From the NCBI GenBank assembly GCA_025056565.1, contig JANWWA010000007.1:1-64000 (forward strand): 64,000 nt of DNA. The letters run 5' to 3'. Numbering within the stretch: position 1 is the first letter of the stretch; every line of letters starts with the position of its first letter. Source of the stretch: Chloroherpetonaceae bacterium (GTDB lineage: Bacteria > Bacteroidota > Chlorobiia > Chlorobiales > Thermochlorobacteraceae). The position numbers and the translations under genes were made by a program. Shown here piece by piece: positions 9,461-18,482 of this stretch. The notes under the pieces were generated by a model. The model was not told the DNA's origin. It did no database searches and saw only the letters and a list, made by a program, of their open reading frames with translations.

Positions 9461-11857
9461 ATGTATCGAGATTGTTTTTCTAAGGCGAAGGGCTTTCTGT
9501 TCACACTCTTCCTTGTTACAGTGTCTCACACAGCACTGGCACAAACGGTTACGCTAAGCGGCTATGTGCGCGATGCCAAAACAGGCGAAGAGCTTGTTGG
9601 TGCAACGGTGCAACTTAAAGAAATCGCCAGAGGCACTGCTACGAATGCAAATGGTTATTACGCTATCACGGCTGAGCCAGGCACTTACACGGTCATTGTG
9701 CGCAGCATTGGCTACCAAGAATTGCGCCAAACCCTCACACTTAGAAGTAACCTCACTAAAAATTTTCTCTTAGAGCCAGCTGAGCTGCAAGCAGAGGAAG
9801 TTACCGTATCTGCAGAACGCCCCTCAACAAATGTAACCAGCACAGAGATGGGTGCTACAAAGTTCGATGCAGAGACCGCTAAGCGCGTGCCTGTTGTTTT
9901 GGGCGAGACCGACATTTTGAAAACACTACAGCTATTGCCCGGCGTCTCAGCTCCCGAAGGCACCACAGGCTACAGTGTGCGCGGCGGTAGCACCGACCAA
10001 AATCTTATCTTGCTCGATGAAGCCACAATCTACAACGCCGCACACCTGCTTGGCTTTTTTTCTGTCTTCAATTCCGATGCAATTGAGGACTTTAAGCTCT
10101 ACAAGGCAGCTATCCCTGCTAATTATGGCGGTCGGCTCTCATCGGTCTTAGATGTGCATCAGCGCAGAGGCAATCCTAGCGAGCTTAGTTTGAATGGCGG
10201 GATTGGTCTCCTCAGTAGCCGACTTCTTTTTGAAGGCCCGATTGTTAAGGAGCGCGGCTCTTTTTTACTTGCAGGACGCCGCTCGTATGCGGACCTGTTT
10301 TTAAATCTCTCACGCGACTTTCGGGGCACTGTGCTTTACTTTTATGACTTGAACCTGAAAGCCAGCTACACCTTCAGCGAAAATGACCGTCTCTCTTTCT
10401 CGGGTTACTTGGGTCGTGATGATTTTGGTTTACCTGAAATTTTTGGCACGGGATATGGCAATCTTGCGCTTTCGCTCCACTGGAATCACCTTCTCAGTCG
10501 TAGCTTTTTCTCGAGTTTCACCGCAGTTTACAGCAGTTACGATAACATTTTACGCATCCTTTCCCCTGGTGCTGAATTTCAATTGATTTCGGGTATTATC
10601 ACCCCTACTTTCAAAGCTGATTTTACTTATCTTATCAGCGACGACCACCAAATTGACTTCGGCATTGAGGCTGTCTACTATCAGTTCATACCTGGTCGCC
10701 TCGAGCCCTTGCGCGATTCACCTATTCGCCCGTCAGTGCTGGACGAGAAGTATGCCTTTGAGCCATCATTCTACATTCGGCACGAGTTTCCTCTCACGAA
10801 GGAACTTAGCCTCGATTATGGCGCGCGGTTTAATTTCTTCTATCGCTTTGGTCCAGAGCCTATTCGGGAGTATGTTGATGGGAAACCGCTGGTGTTTAGC
10901 CGCATCACAGGCCGCTATGAAAACGGGCGGGTTGCTCGCACTACCAACTTTAGTCGCGGTCAGCTCATCAGCTCCTTTTTTGGCATTGAGCCACGCATCG
11001 CCTTGCGCTGGCTAATTGATGAATCGACCTCCTTCAAAGCAAGCTATAATCGCACCCGTCAGAACTTGCATTTTGTTTCTAACACTGCCTCACCTACGCC
11101 GCTCGACCTCTACACACCAAGCGGTCCTTTCTTCGAGCCTCAGGTAGCAGACCAATTTTCAATCGGGTTGTTCAAAAATTTGTTTGGTAATGACATTGAA
11201 ATTTCACTCGAGGCTTACTACAAAGACCTGCGTAACTTGATTGATTTTGTTGATGGCGCAAATCTCTTTGGCAACAACAACATAGAAACAGAGGTGCTGC
11301 CTGGCATCGGTCGCGCTTACGGCATTGAGCTATTTGTGCGCAAAAACACGGGCAAACTAACAGGCTGGCTAAGCTACACGCTCTCCCGCTCTGAGCGCAA
11401 AGTAGATGGTGTTGACGGCGGTCCAGGCATCAATCGTGGAGAGTGGTATCTTTCACCTTTTGACCGCACGCATAACCTCAATCTTGTCGGAATCTACAAA
11501 ATCAGCGATGCTTGGACGGTATCGGCTGACTTCGTGTTGCAAACAGGCATTCCTGCCAATTTTCCCATTGCTGCATATGAAATCTCGGGGGCAATTATTC
11601 GTCACTTCCCTGAGACGCGCAACGCCGAGCGCTTGCCGCTATACCACCGCTTAGATGTTTCCGTGCGCTGGGACGCCAGCGCGCCTGATGCACGTTTCAA
11701 GTCAGCGTGGGTGCTGGGACTCTATAACATCTACAACCATCGCAACGCAGCTTCTATTACTTTCCGACAAAGTCGTGAAAATCGCTTTCAAGGCGAGGCA
11801 ATTCGATTGGCATTCTTTGGAATTGTGCCAAGCCTGTCGTGGGAATTCAAGTTTTAA
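9461..11857 (+). CDS. TonB-dependent outer membrane receptor with N-terminal CarboxypepD_reg-like domain
   Basis: A 798-residue outer membrane transporter. A signal peptide (LFLVTVSHTALAQ) is followed by a carboxypeptidase-regulatory-like beta-sandwich (about residues 29-115; VTLSGYVRDAKTGEELVGAT), then a plug domain (about 120-230; LLPGVSAPEGTTGYSVRGG, GGRLSSVLDV) and a 22-strand-type barrel ending in a Phe (SLSWEFKF), the usual sorting signal. The architecture is the common Bacteroidota/Chlorobiota one. The ligand is unknown; no substrate-binding SusD is present, and a DUF4249 lipoprotein follows 18 bases downstream as its probable partner. An in-frame ORF start at 9398 lies upstream, but the ATG at 9461 leads directly into the signal peptide. 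Confidence 0.93.
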   Translation: MYRDCFSKAKGFLFTLFLVTVSHTALAQTVTLSGYVRDAKTGEELVGATVQLKEIARGTATNANGYYAITAEPGTYTVIVRSIGYQELRQTLTLRSNLTKNFLLEPAELQAEEVTVSAERPSTNVTSTEMGATKFDAETAKRVPVVLGETDILKTLQLLPGVSAPEGTTGYSVRGGSTDQNLILLDEATIYNAAHLLGFFSVFNSDAIEDFKLYKAAIPANYGGRLSSVLDVHQRRGNPSELSLNGGIGLLSSRLLFEGPIVKERGSFLLAGRRSYADLFLNLSRDFRGTVLYFYDLNLKASYTFSENDRLSFSGYLGRDDFGLPEIFGTGYGNLALSLHWNHLLSRSFFSSFTAVYSSYDNILRILSPGAEFQLISGIITPTFKADFTYLISDDHQIDFGIEAVYYQFIPGRLEPLRDSPIRPSVLDEKYAFEPSFYIRHEFPLTKELSLDYGARFNFFYRFGPEPIREYVDGKPLVFSRITGRYENGRVARTTNFSRGQLISSFFGIEPRIALRWLIDESTSFKASYNRTRQNLHFVSNTASPTPLDLYTPSGPFFEPQVADQFSIGLFKNLFGNDIEISLEAYYKDLRNLIDFVDGANLFGNNNIETEVLPGIGRAYGIELFVRKNTGKLTGWLSYTLSRSERKVDGVDGGPGINRGEWYLSPFDRTHNLNLVGIYKISDAWTVSADFVLQTGIPANFPIAAYEISGAIIRHFPETRNAERLPLYHRLDVSVRWDASAPDARFKSAWVLGLYNIYNHRNAASITFRQSRENRFQGEAIRLAFFGIVPSLSWEFKF

Positions 11858-11875
11858 TCTTGGTGCTGAATCGTC

Positions 11876-12769
11876 ATGCGACCGCTGAGTGCAAAGTGTG
11901 TTACTAAAGCTGCTTTCGCTATCGCTTTGTTTGTCTCTGCCTCGTGCCAAGACCCTATTCAATTAGACTTGCCAACTGAGGCGCCACGCTTGGTGGTGGA
12001 AGGCATCATTGAGCGTAAAGTAGGCGAGCCTGATTCAGCGTTTCAGCGCATCAAGCTCACAAAGAGCATTGCATTTCTTGCAGGCGTGCGCCCGCCCCTT
12101 GTGCGCAATGCGCAAGTCAGTGTCATTCGTTCCGATGGTGTGGAAACTCCGTTTGTCTTTTCAGAACGCGACAGTGCATACATTACTACTTCGTTGGTTG
12201 TGCAAGAAAACTTTGGCTACCGCTTGCGCATTCTCTACGATGGCGAGGTTTATGAAACAGGCCTTGATAGCGCACGGCGCGGCGGCAAGATAGACTCCAT
12301 TTATCAAAAACCGCGTCGCAACAACGTTTTTGCTCCTACGCGCGGCCTAACCGTTGCGGTCGACTTTACAGACCCAGCAGAGGTGCGGAATTTCTACTTC
12401 ATCAAGCTCTTCAAGAATGGGCGCGATACGCAGGAGATTACTCCCGGCAATCAATTTTCTTCAATTCGTTCTGACGAGTTTTTCAACGGTCAGACTTTGC
12501 GTGGCTTAGAGCCGCCGGGTAACATTCTCTTTCAGCCGGGTGATACAGCGCTGGTAAAAGTTATCTCTATTGGTGAGTCGCTCTTCGAGTACCTGCGAGC
12601 ACTTTTCATTCAAACGCAGGGAGGTGGTGGCGGCACTTTCAATCCGCCCCCTGCACCTATTCGCTCCAATGTCCTTAACCGCACCAATCCTGAGCGATAC
12701 CCACTTGGATACTTTGGTGTTGGCTGGACTTCGCAGCGAAAGCTCATCATTCGCCCTCAACCGCAATGA
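11876..12769 (+). CDS. DUF4249 family lipoprotein
   Basis: A 297-residue protein with a lipoprotein signal peptide whose likely modified Cys is in LFVSASCQD (residue 24). The following PTEAPRLVVEGII segment, the NAQVSV region and the GYRLRILYDGEVYE stretch fit DUF4249, a family found almost only in Bacteroidota and relatives and often encoded directly after a TonB-dependent receptor, as here. The molecular function is not known; a periplasm-facing accessory of the receptor is a reasonable inference. The gene is 18 bases after the receptor gene, so the pair is one operon. Confidence 0.85.
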   Translation: MRPLSAKCVTKAAFAIALFVSASCQDPIQLDLPTEAPRLVVEGIIERKVGEPDSAFQRIKLTKSIAFLAGVRPPLVRNAQVSVIRSDGVETPFVFSERDSAYITTSLVVQENFGYRLRILYDGEVYETGLDSARRGGKIDSIYQKPRRNNVFAPTRGLTVAVDFTDPAEVRNFYFIKLFKNGRDTQEITPGNQFSSIRSDEFFNGQTLRGLEPPGNILFQPGDTALVKVISIGESLFEYLRALFIQTQGGGGGTFNPPPAPIRSNVLNRTNPERYPLGYFGVGWTSQRKLIIRPQPQ

Positions 12770-12892
12770 GCAGTTGTAGCATTGCATAGCACATTGCCTT
12801 ACTCTCTTTCAAGGGGAGTCATTTCTGCTTGCTAGACTTGCACAGTTTCTTTTTCTGTTGCACCTTGAGCACAAATTCATTCAGGCAGCGCG

Positions 12893-13249
12893 ATGCACTT
12901 ATCGCACAAGGCAGAGTTAGCGATTGTAACAGGGTTTCTTGTGCTGTTTTTGATTTTTCAGCAGGCGTGGTTGGTGTATGTTGCCTGTACGTTCGGCATT
13001 GCCTTTCTCCTTTCCGCTACGCTTACGCGTGTCATTCTCTGGGCGTGGTTCAAGCTATCAGAGGCATTAGGTTACCTAAGTCAGCGCATTCTGCTCTCTA
13101 CTCTCTTCTTTCTACTGCTCACGCCGCTGGCACTTTTGCGACGTTTGCAGCACAAGAATCCCCTCTTTCTGCACGCTCCGCCACCGAACTCCATGTTCAA
13201 AGCGCGCTTACACAGATTTAGCCGCATAGACTTTGAAAAGACGTGGTAG
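12893..13249 (+). CDS. SxtJ family membrane protein
   Basis: This 118-residue protein has three predicted membrane stretches (about 10-28, 29-48, 63-82) and the family-like phrases WFKLSEALGYLSQRILLSTLFFLLLTP (written here as segments) and a C-terminal FSRIDFEKTW. It resembles the SxtJ family, named after a saxitoxin cluster gene but widespread and of unknown function. In many genomes an SxtJ gene sits beside a carbamoyltransferase and a tiny DUF5989 gene. Here the DUF5989 gene is about 6.5 kb away on the other strand and no carbamoyltransferase is in the window. The family call comes from memory of the conserved pattern. Confidence 0.72.
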   Translation: MHLSHKAELAIVTGFLVLFLIFQQAWLVYVACTFGIAFLLSATLTRVILWAWFKLSEALGYLSQRILLSTLFFLLLTPLALLRRLQHKNPLFLHAPPPNSMFKARLHRFSRIDFEKTW

Positions 13250-13298
13250 TCTTCATTAGAGCGCCGCACCTTGCTTGCTGCTCTCACGCGGCTAAACT

Positions 13299-14555
13299 TT
13301 GAGAAAATGTGCAAAGCTGTATCTTTGCGAAAACTTTGCTATCACGCTGAACACTTTGCTAAACGCAACGGACTTAATTGCAGCACAGGCTCACTCGACG
13401 CGCTCTGCTTCGTCGCCTGCAGAATCGCATACCTTACTGCCTCACCTGTCGCAAGCGGTGATTTCTCTCCGCCACCTTCGGCAAAATGTGCGCGCCCTGA
13501 AGCAGTGGATTGGTCAGCGAGAGATAATGGCGATTGTCAAGGCAAACGGGTATGGGCACGGCGTAGAAGGCATTGCCAAGCCGCTGGTCTCGGAGGGTGT
13601 GTCTCACTTTGGTGTCGCAAACATCAGCGAAGCCATACATCTTCGCCATGTGTTGCAAAAGCAAGCCGTGCGTCAGCCTGTGCATATTCTTGCGTTTGCT
13701 TCTGCCCTACCTGAGCATTTGCCGCTTTATCTCCAGCACGATATTGAGCTTTCAATCAGCGATGAGCGGCTATTTCGCTGTGCAGAAACAGTTGCTGCCA
13801 GCTTCGGCAAGCCAATCGTAGCGCATCTAAAAATTGACACAGGAATGGGCCGCTTGGGCGTAGCTCCCTCTGAAGCACTTGCACTTGCTGAAAAGATATT
13901 TCACTCGCCTTTCGTTAAACTAAAAGCGCTCTATACGCATTTTGCATCCAGCGGCGTGGACTGTGAGTTTACACGCACGCAGCTATCCACTTACCTTTCG
14001 CTGGTGCGTGAGTTTGAGCATCGCACACAGAGACGGGTTCTAAGGCATGCTGCCAACAGTGGCGCAATTCTAACTGAAAGAGCCTCGCACTTGGATATGG
14101 TGCGCCCCGGCATTTTGCTCTACGGCTATGCACCCAGCTCCGACTTCAAGGTTACTATGCCGCTTCAACCTGTGATGCAGCTGCAGTCTCGCGTGATGTT
14201 CATCAAGTGGGTTGAGCAAGGCACCACCATCAGCTATGGACGTCAATGGCGTGCACCACGCCGCACACGTATTGCTACTGTCTCGATAGGATACGCCGAT
14301 GGCTACCCGCGCGCGCTGTCGAACAAAGCGACTGTCTGGATTCGCGGCAAGCCTTTTCCACAGGTCGGTGCCGTTACAATGGACGCTATAATGGTTGACT
14401 TAGGCACCGATGAATCGGTGCAGGTTGGTGATGAAGTGGTACTTTTTGGCTGGAATGCAGAGCCGGTTAATAGCTTGGCTGAGCGCATCGGCACAATTGG
14501 CTACGAAATGCTGTGTGCTGTGTCGCCCCGTGTTGCTCGCGTCTGGGTAGAATAA
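13299..14555 (+). CDS. alr: Alanine racemase
   Basis: Alr interconverts L- and D-alanine with pyridoxal phosphate and supplies D-alanine for peptidoglycan. The PLP-binding Lys is in MAIVKANGYGHG (residue 81 counted from the TTG at 13299), and the second catalytic base, a Tyr, is in SIGYADGYP. HLKIDTGMGRLG, RHAANSGA and DMVRPGILLYG are all family hallmarks. The start is uncertain: the open frame has no ATG ahead of the domain, and TTG at 13299 gives about 40 residues more than usual. A GTG at 13458 would give a compact start but without a clear ribosome binding site. It is followed 62 bases later by glmS, another cell-wall precursor gene. Confidence 0.93.
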   Translation: MRKCAKLYLCENFAITLNTLLNATDLIAAQAHSTRSASSPAESHTLLPHLSQAVISLRHLRQNVRALKQWIGQREIMAIVKANGYGHGVEGIAKPLVSEGVSHFGVANISEAIHLRHVLQKQAVRQPVHILAFASALPEHLPLYLQHDIELSISDERLFRCAETVAASFGKPIVAHLKIDTGMGRLGVAPSEALALAEKIFHSPFVKLKALYTHFASSGVDCEFTRTQLSTYLSLVREFEHRTQRRVLRHAANSGAILTERASHLDMVRPGILLYGYAPSSDFKVTMPLQPVMQLQSRVMFIKWVEQGTTISYGRQWRAPRRTRIATVSIGYADGYPRALSNKATVWIRGKPFPQVGAVTMDAIMVDLGTDESVQVGDEVVLFGWNAEPVNSLAERIGTIGYEMLCAVSPRVARVWVE

Positions 14556-14617
14556 TTCACTGTTTTTTATCTTGCGTTTTCTGCAAGAAAAAATCGGTAA
14601 CTCAAACCTGCCACACA

Positions 14618-16450
14618 ATGTGCGGAATTGTCGGATACATCGGTTATCGGAATGCTGCACCGATTCTGATTGAGGGTCTTAAGCGCTTGGAGTATCGAGG
14701 CTATGACTCTGCAGGTATTGCACTGCTCAATGGTAAGCTGGAAATTCACAAGCGCAAAGGAAAGGTGGCTGAGCTGGAAGCGTCCTTGCCCAGTTCGCTG
14801 CTTCAAGCGACAATGGGCATCGGGCACACGCGCTGGGCAACACACGGCATTCCAAACGACATCAACGCACACCCACACACCAGTGGCGATGGCACAATTG
14901 CCATCATTCATAACGGCATCATTGAAAACTATGCCGCCATTCGTGCTGAGCTACTGAGAAAAGGTCATCAATTCAAGGGTGAAACAGACACTGAAGTGCT
15001 GGCACACCTTATTGAGGAAGTGCAGCGTGAAGTAGACTGCGATTTAGAGACTGCTGTGCGCTTAGCGCTCCGTGAAGTGGTCGGCACATATGGATTATGC
15101 ATCATCTCCACACGCGAGCCTGACAAGCTCATTGTTGCTCGCAACGGCAGCCCACTGCTGATTGGCATTGGTGAAGGAGAGCACTTTGTCGGCTCAGATG
15201 CTTCACCCGTGGTTGGCTACACCCGCAAAGTTATCTATCTCTCCGATGGAGAAATTGCAACGCTCACGCGTAACAGCTGCAGCGTCAAGACTATAGAAAA
15301 CATTGAGCTACCTAAGCCAATCGAAGAACTTACCATTAGCATCTCTGAAATTGAGAAAGGGGGCTACGAGCACTTTATGCTCAAAGAAATTTACGAGCAG
15401 CCTGATTCAATTTTGAATTGTATGCGTGGGCGCGTGCTTAGTGAAGAAAATGCCATTCGCTTAGGCGGCTTGCGAGAGCATCTCGATAAGCTGCGTGCTG
15501 CGCCTCGCATCATCATTTGTGCTTGTGGCACCAGTTGGCACGCTGGCTTAGTAGGCGAGCGATTGATTGAAGACCTTGCACGCATTCCCGTTGAGGTCGA
15601 GTATGCTTCCGAGTTTCGCTATCGTAATCCTATCATCAGAGAAGGCGATGTAGTGATTGTCATCTCGCAGTCAGGCGAAACTGCAGATACGCTGGCTGCA
15701 CTGCGCGAAGCTAAAGCGCGGGGCGCGCTGGTTGTTGGCGTTTGCAATGTCGTCGGTTCTACGATTGCGCGCGAGACGCATTGCGGCGTCTATACGCACG
15801 CAGGGCCTGAAATTGGCGTCGCTTCCACCAAAGCCTTCACGGCACAAGTCACCGTGCTGGCACTGATAGCGCTCTCTTTAGGCCATCGCCGCACCCTCTC
15901 TGACGCAGAAGTGAAAACTTTCATTACGGAACTTTTGCAACTGCCGCAAAAGGTTCAGCAGATTCTTTCGCAAAATGAGCTGATTGTCAAAATTGCGGAC
16001 ACCTTCAAAGATGCCCGCAACTTCCTCTACTTGGGGCGCGGTTACAATTTCCCTGTGGCACTTGAAGGCGCTCTGAAGCTCAAGGAAATTTCCTATATCC
16101 ATGCCGAAGGCTACCCTGCGGCTGAAATGAAGCACGGTCCAATTGCCCTCATTGACGAGAATATGCCTGTCGTGTTTATCGCTACCAAAGACGCAATCTA
16201 CCATAAGGTGATCAGCAACATTGAGGAAGTGCGCAGCCGCAAAGGACGCGTGATTGCAATTGCAACAGAGGGCGATGATGCCATCAATCATCTAGCGGAA
16301 TTTGTTATTCGCGTGCCCGAAACACTTGATGCTCTGCTTCCTATCCTCACTGTAATTCCGCTTCAGCTCTTAGCATATCACATTGCGGTCATGCGCGGGT
16401 GCAATGTCGATCAGCCACGCAATTTGGCAAAGTCTGTAACCGTGGAGTAA
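14618..16450 (+). CDS. glmS: Glutamine--fructose-6-phosphate aminotransferase (isomerizing)
   Basis: GlmS makes glucosamine 6-phosphate from fructose 6-phosphate and glutamine, the entry to UDP-GlcNAc for peptidoglycan and LPS. The start at 14618 gives MCGIVGYIG, with Cys2 as the amidotransferase nucleophile once Met is removed; the upstream open frame from 14513 is excluded for that reason. The class II glutaminase domain covers about residues 1-240 and two SIS sugar-isomerase domains follow (CGTSWHAG, SQSGETADT, YLGRGYNFPVALEGALKLKE in part). The end LAKSVTVE is the canonical terminus. Length 610 is normal. No glmS ribozyme is recognisable in the 62-base leader. Confidence 0.98.
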   Translation: MCGIVGYIGYRNAAPILIEGLKRLEYRGYDSAGIALLNGKLEIHKRKGKVAELEASLPSSLLQATMGIGHTRWATHGIPNDINAHPHTSGDGTIAIIHNGIIENYAAIRAELLRKGHQFKGETDTEVLAHLIEEVQREVDCDLETAVRLALREVVGTYGLCIISTREPDKLIVARNGSPLLIGIGEGEHFVGSDASPVVGYTRKVIYLSDGEIATLTRNSCSVKTIENIELPKPIEELTISISEIEKGGYEHFMLKEIYEQPDSILNCMRGRVLSEENAIRLGGLREHLDKLRAAPRIIICACGTSWHAGLVGERLIEDLARIPVEVEYASEFRYRNPIIREGDVVIVISQSGETADTLAALREAKARGALVVGVCNVVGSTIARETHCGVYTHAGPEIGVASTKAFTAQVTVLALIALSLGHRRTLSDAEVKTFITELLQLPQKVQQILSQNELIVKIADTFKDARNFLYLGRGYNFPVALEGALKLKEISYIHAEGYPAAEMKHGPIALIDENMPVVFIATKDAIYHKVISNIEEVRSRKGRVIAIATEGDDAINHLAEFVIRVPETLDALLPILTVIPLQLLAYHIAVMRGCNVDQPRNLAKSVTVE

Positions 16451-16455
16451 AGCGC

Positions 16456-17487
16456 ATGCAAGCTGCATTACCCAAGTGGGTAGAGTGGTCTAAACCGCTC
16501 TTAGCGATTTTCGCTGCATTTGGGCTTAGCGCTGTCTTGATTGCGCTTATCGGGCAAGACCCCATTGAGATTTATGAAAAGCTCTTTTCACGCACACTAG
16601 GCACAGGATATGGCATCGGTCAAGTGCTCTACAAGGCGACACCTCTTGTGCTGACAGGCTTAGCTGTTGCAATTCCCTACAAAGCAGGACTGTTTAACAT
16701 CGGTGGCGAAGGACAAGCAATGATGGGCGCATTTTTCTGTGCATTAGTGGGTGCATCGCTTTCTCCCTCACTGCCTGCTTGGCTTGCTGTATCAATCTGT
16801 TTGGGTGTGTCGGCCCTTATCGGCAGCCTCTGGGCTGCAATAGCAGGATTCTTGCGTGCTCGCTTTGGCATCAGCGAAGTCATTGCAACGATTATGCTTA
16901 ACTTTGTCGCACAAGCCATCGTGAGCTACTGGCTTAGTCAAGTTGCACTGCCCGGCACCACACGCACTGCGGATATTCCTGACGCTGCTTGGCTACCTCG
17001 TCTTTCTTTTCTTGTGGCTACGGCACGCTCACCTCTAAACGCCGCCATTTTTCTCTCCGTGCTACTGGCATTGCTGGTGCATTGGCTGCTGGCACGCACC
17101 CGACTTGGTTATGAACTGCGTGCTGTTGGCTTGAATGCCGAAGCTGCACAGTATGCGGGTATCAATGCACCGTTTCACATTATGTTTTCAATGAGTGCTG
17201 CAGGGGCGCTGGCAGGACTGGTTGCCGCAAATTATGTTTTGGGGTACCGCCACTACTATGAACTTGGCAGCACCGCCGGCATCGGGTTTCTCGGTATCGC
17301 AGTCGCAATGCTCGCCAACACTAATCCGCTTGGCATTCTGCTCTCCGCCCTGCTCTTCGGGCTATTGGACTACGGCGGGCTGACTATCAATGCAGACGTG
17401 CCCAAAGAGATTTTCCTCATTGTCCAAGCCCTCGTGATTCTTTTCGTGATTGCTTCACAGCGACTTTCTGATGCGTCGCTGCGCTAA
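16456..17487 (+). CDS. ABC transporter permease, nucleoside-uptake type (BPD_transp_2 family)
   Basis: A 343-residue inner-membrane permease with about nine hydrophobic helices. The sequence resembles one of the two permeases of BmpA-type purine nucleoside importers (NupP/YufP branch of the branched-chain permease family): TPLVLTGLAVAIPYKAGLFNIGGEGQ and the ISEVIATIMLNF segment are characteristic. It starts five bases after the glmS stop and is surely co-transcribed with it. The usual partners, a second permease, a double ATPase and a substrate-binding lipoprotein, are absent on both sides, since glmS precedes and a convergent regulator follows. Substrate is therefore a family-based guess. 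Confidence 0.87.
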   Translation: MQAALPKWVEWSKPLLAIFAAFGLSAVLIALIGQDPIEIYEKLFSRTLGTGYGIGQVLYKATPLVLTGLAVAIPYKAGLFNIGGEGQAMMGAFFCALVGASLSPSLPAWLAVSICLGVSALIGSLWAAIAGFLRARFGISEVIATIMLNFVAQAIVSYWLSQVALPGTTRTADIPDAAWLPRLSFLVATARSPLNAAIFLSVLLALLVHWLLARTRLGYELRAVGLNAEAAQYAGINAPFHIMFSMSAAGALAGLVAANYVLGYRHYYELGSTAGIGFLGIAVAMLANTNPLGILLSALLFGLLDYGGLTINADVPKEIFLIVQALVILFVIASQRLSDASLR

Positions 17488-17535
17488 GTCTCCCGTGATA
17501 TTCCACTCTTTTTGCAGTAAGATACAGTGGCTCTC

Positions 17536-17970
17536 TTAGGTGTCTTTTTTGATTTTGATAATCAGCTCGCTGAGCAGTGCCACCTGCGCCTCCAGTTTCA
17601 AAATTTCCTTCCGAAGCTCCTCGTTTTCCTTGCGTAGCGCATCAACTTCCTTGCGCAGCGCTGCTTCATCGGACACTCCCTGCACTGCTCTTTGCGGTCC
17701 AACGGTGTGATTTGAGTCAAACATAGTTCCCCTTCCTGTCAAGAGCCAGTCTGTATCGATATTAAATTTTCGCTTTAGAGAATGAAGCAATTGAACTCCA
17801 GGTAACTTCTTGCCGCTTTCTACTTCACTAACAAAGCCTGTGGAGGTGTGCAGATATGAGGCAAAAGACTGCTGATTAAGATTGAAAAAGAGCCGCACCT
17901 CTCTCAGCCGAGCTCCAATACCCTCTGCTACCTTGCGTTTTTCCTCATCCGTGTCATTTATCTCTACCAT
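17536..17970 (-). CDS. XRE-family transcriptional regulator with C-terminal coiled coil
   Basis: The 144-residue protein has a helix-turn-helix domain at about residues 17-75 (GARLREVRLFFNLNQQSFA, then STGFVSEVESGKKLP, a standard XRE recognition helix) and continues IDTDWLLTGRGTMF, a phrase common in phage-repressor-like regulators of this group. Residues about 104-142 form charged leucine-rich heptads, so it probably dimerises through a coiled coil. No peptidase or ligand domain is present. A perfect 12-base inverted repeat lies 16 bases upstream of the start codon and is the obvious candidate operator, which suggests autoregulation and possibly control of the divergent response regulator gene. 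Confidence 0.87.
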   Translation of the reverse strand: MVEINDTDEEKRKVAEGIGARLREVRLFFNLNQQSFASYLHTSTGFVSEVESGKKLPGVQLLHSLKRKFNIDTDWLLTGRGTMFDSNHTVGPQRAVQGVSDEAALRKEVDALRKENEELRKEILKLEAQVALLSELIIKIKKDT

Positions 17971-17985
17971 ATTACAAATTTTCTT

Positions 17986-18017
17986 TTTAGAGAAAAAAAA
18001 TTTGATTTTTCTCTAAA
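17986..18017. promoter_or_regulatory. Palindromic operator between the XRE regulator and response regulator genes
   Basis: TTTAGAGAAAAA at 17986-17997 is the exact reverse complement of TTTTTCTCTAAA at 18006-18017, with an eight-base centre. The two half-sites lie about 20 bases apart centre to centre, two helical turns, as expected for a dimeric XRE repressor. The site lies between the divergent starts at 17970 and 18084. It could also be read as a bidirectional hairpin, but neither flank has a terminator layout relative to a gene end. Confidence 0.65.
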
Positions 18018-18083
18018 GAGATGTAGCTTTTGTGCGTAAATTTTCCCTAATCGTTTCAGTCCTGAAAAAACTATCGTTGCCTT

Positions 18084-18482
18084 ATGCTGCTCTTGCTGGA
18101 AGATGACCACGTTCTACGAGAAACCCTGACTGACTTTCTTTCGGAGCAATACAAGGTGGTTGCTGCCCCGAATGGCGCAGTCGGTGTGATGCTTCTTGAG
18201 CGTTTTGGTAACGCTATCTGCGGTATCCTCACGGATTATGAGATGCCAATGATGAATGGTATAGAGTTTTTGCGATTTGCACGCAGCAAAGGCTTCATGA
18301 TGCCTGCCCTTGTGATGACAGGCAAAGATTTGAGCCAAGACGAGATGAATGAGGTATTGCTGCTAACTGGCTGCCAGCCGCTGCTCAAGCCTATTGACTT
18401 TGACACCATCTTAGCAGAAGTGCAGCAGAGGCTTTCTTTGCCTTCCTCTGGCTACAGTGAAGGGTCATCTCCCGCTCTTTGA
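18084..18482 (+). CDS. Single-domain response regulator (CheY-like receiver)
   Basis: A 132-residue receiver with no output domain. The acidic pocket is Glu6-Asp7-Asp8 (LLLEDDHVL), the phospho-acceptor is Asp51 in LTDYEMP, the switch Thr is Thr79 in VMTGKD, and Lys102 is in LLKPI. It should be phosphorylated by a histidine kinase and act through protein contacts. No kinase gene is in the window, so its partner is encoded elsewhere. Its last 31 bases overlap the convergent gene on the minus strand. The 113-base upstream region carries the XRE palindrome. Confidence 0.93.
   Translation: MLLLLEDDHVLRETLTDFLSEQYKVVAAPNGAVGVMLLERFGNAICGILTDYEMPMMNGIEFLRFARSKGFMMPALVMTGKDLSQDEMNEVLLLTGCQPLLKPIDFDTILAEVQQRLSLPSSGYSEGSSPAL

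Noticed and set aside
13271-13714. Open frame overlapping the start of alr
   Set aside because: It covers the conserved N-terminal part of alanine racemase in another frame and has no family features.
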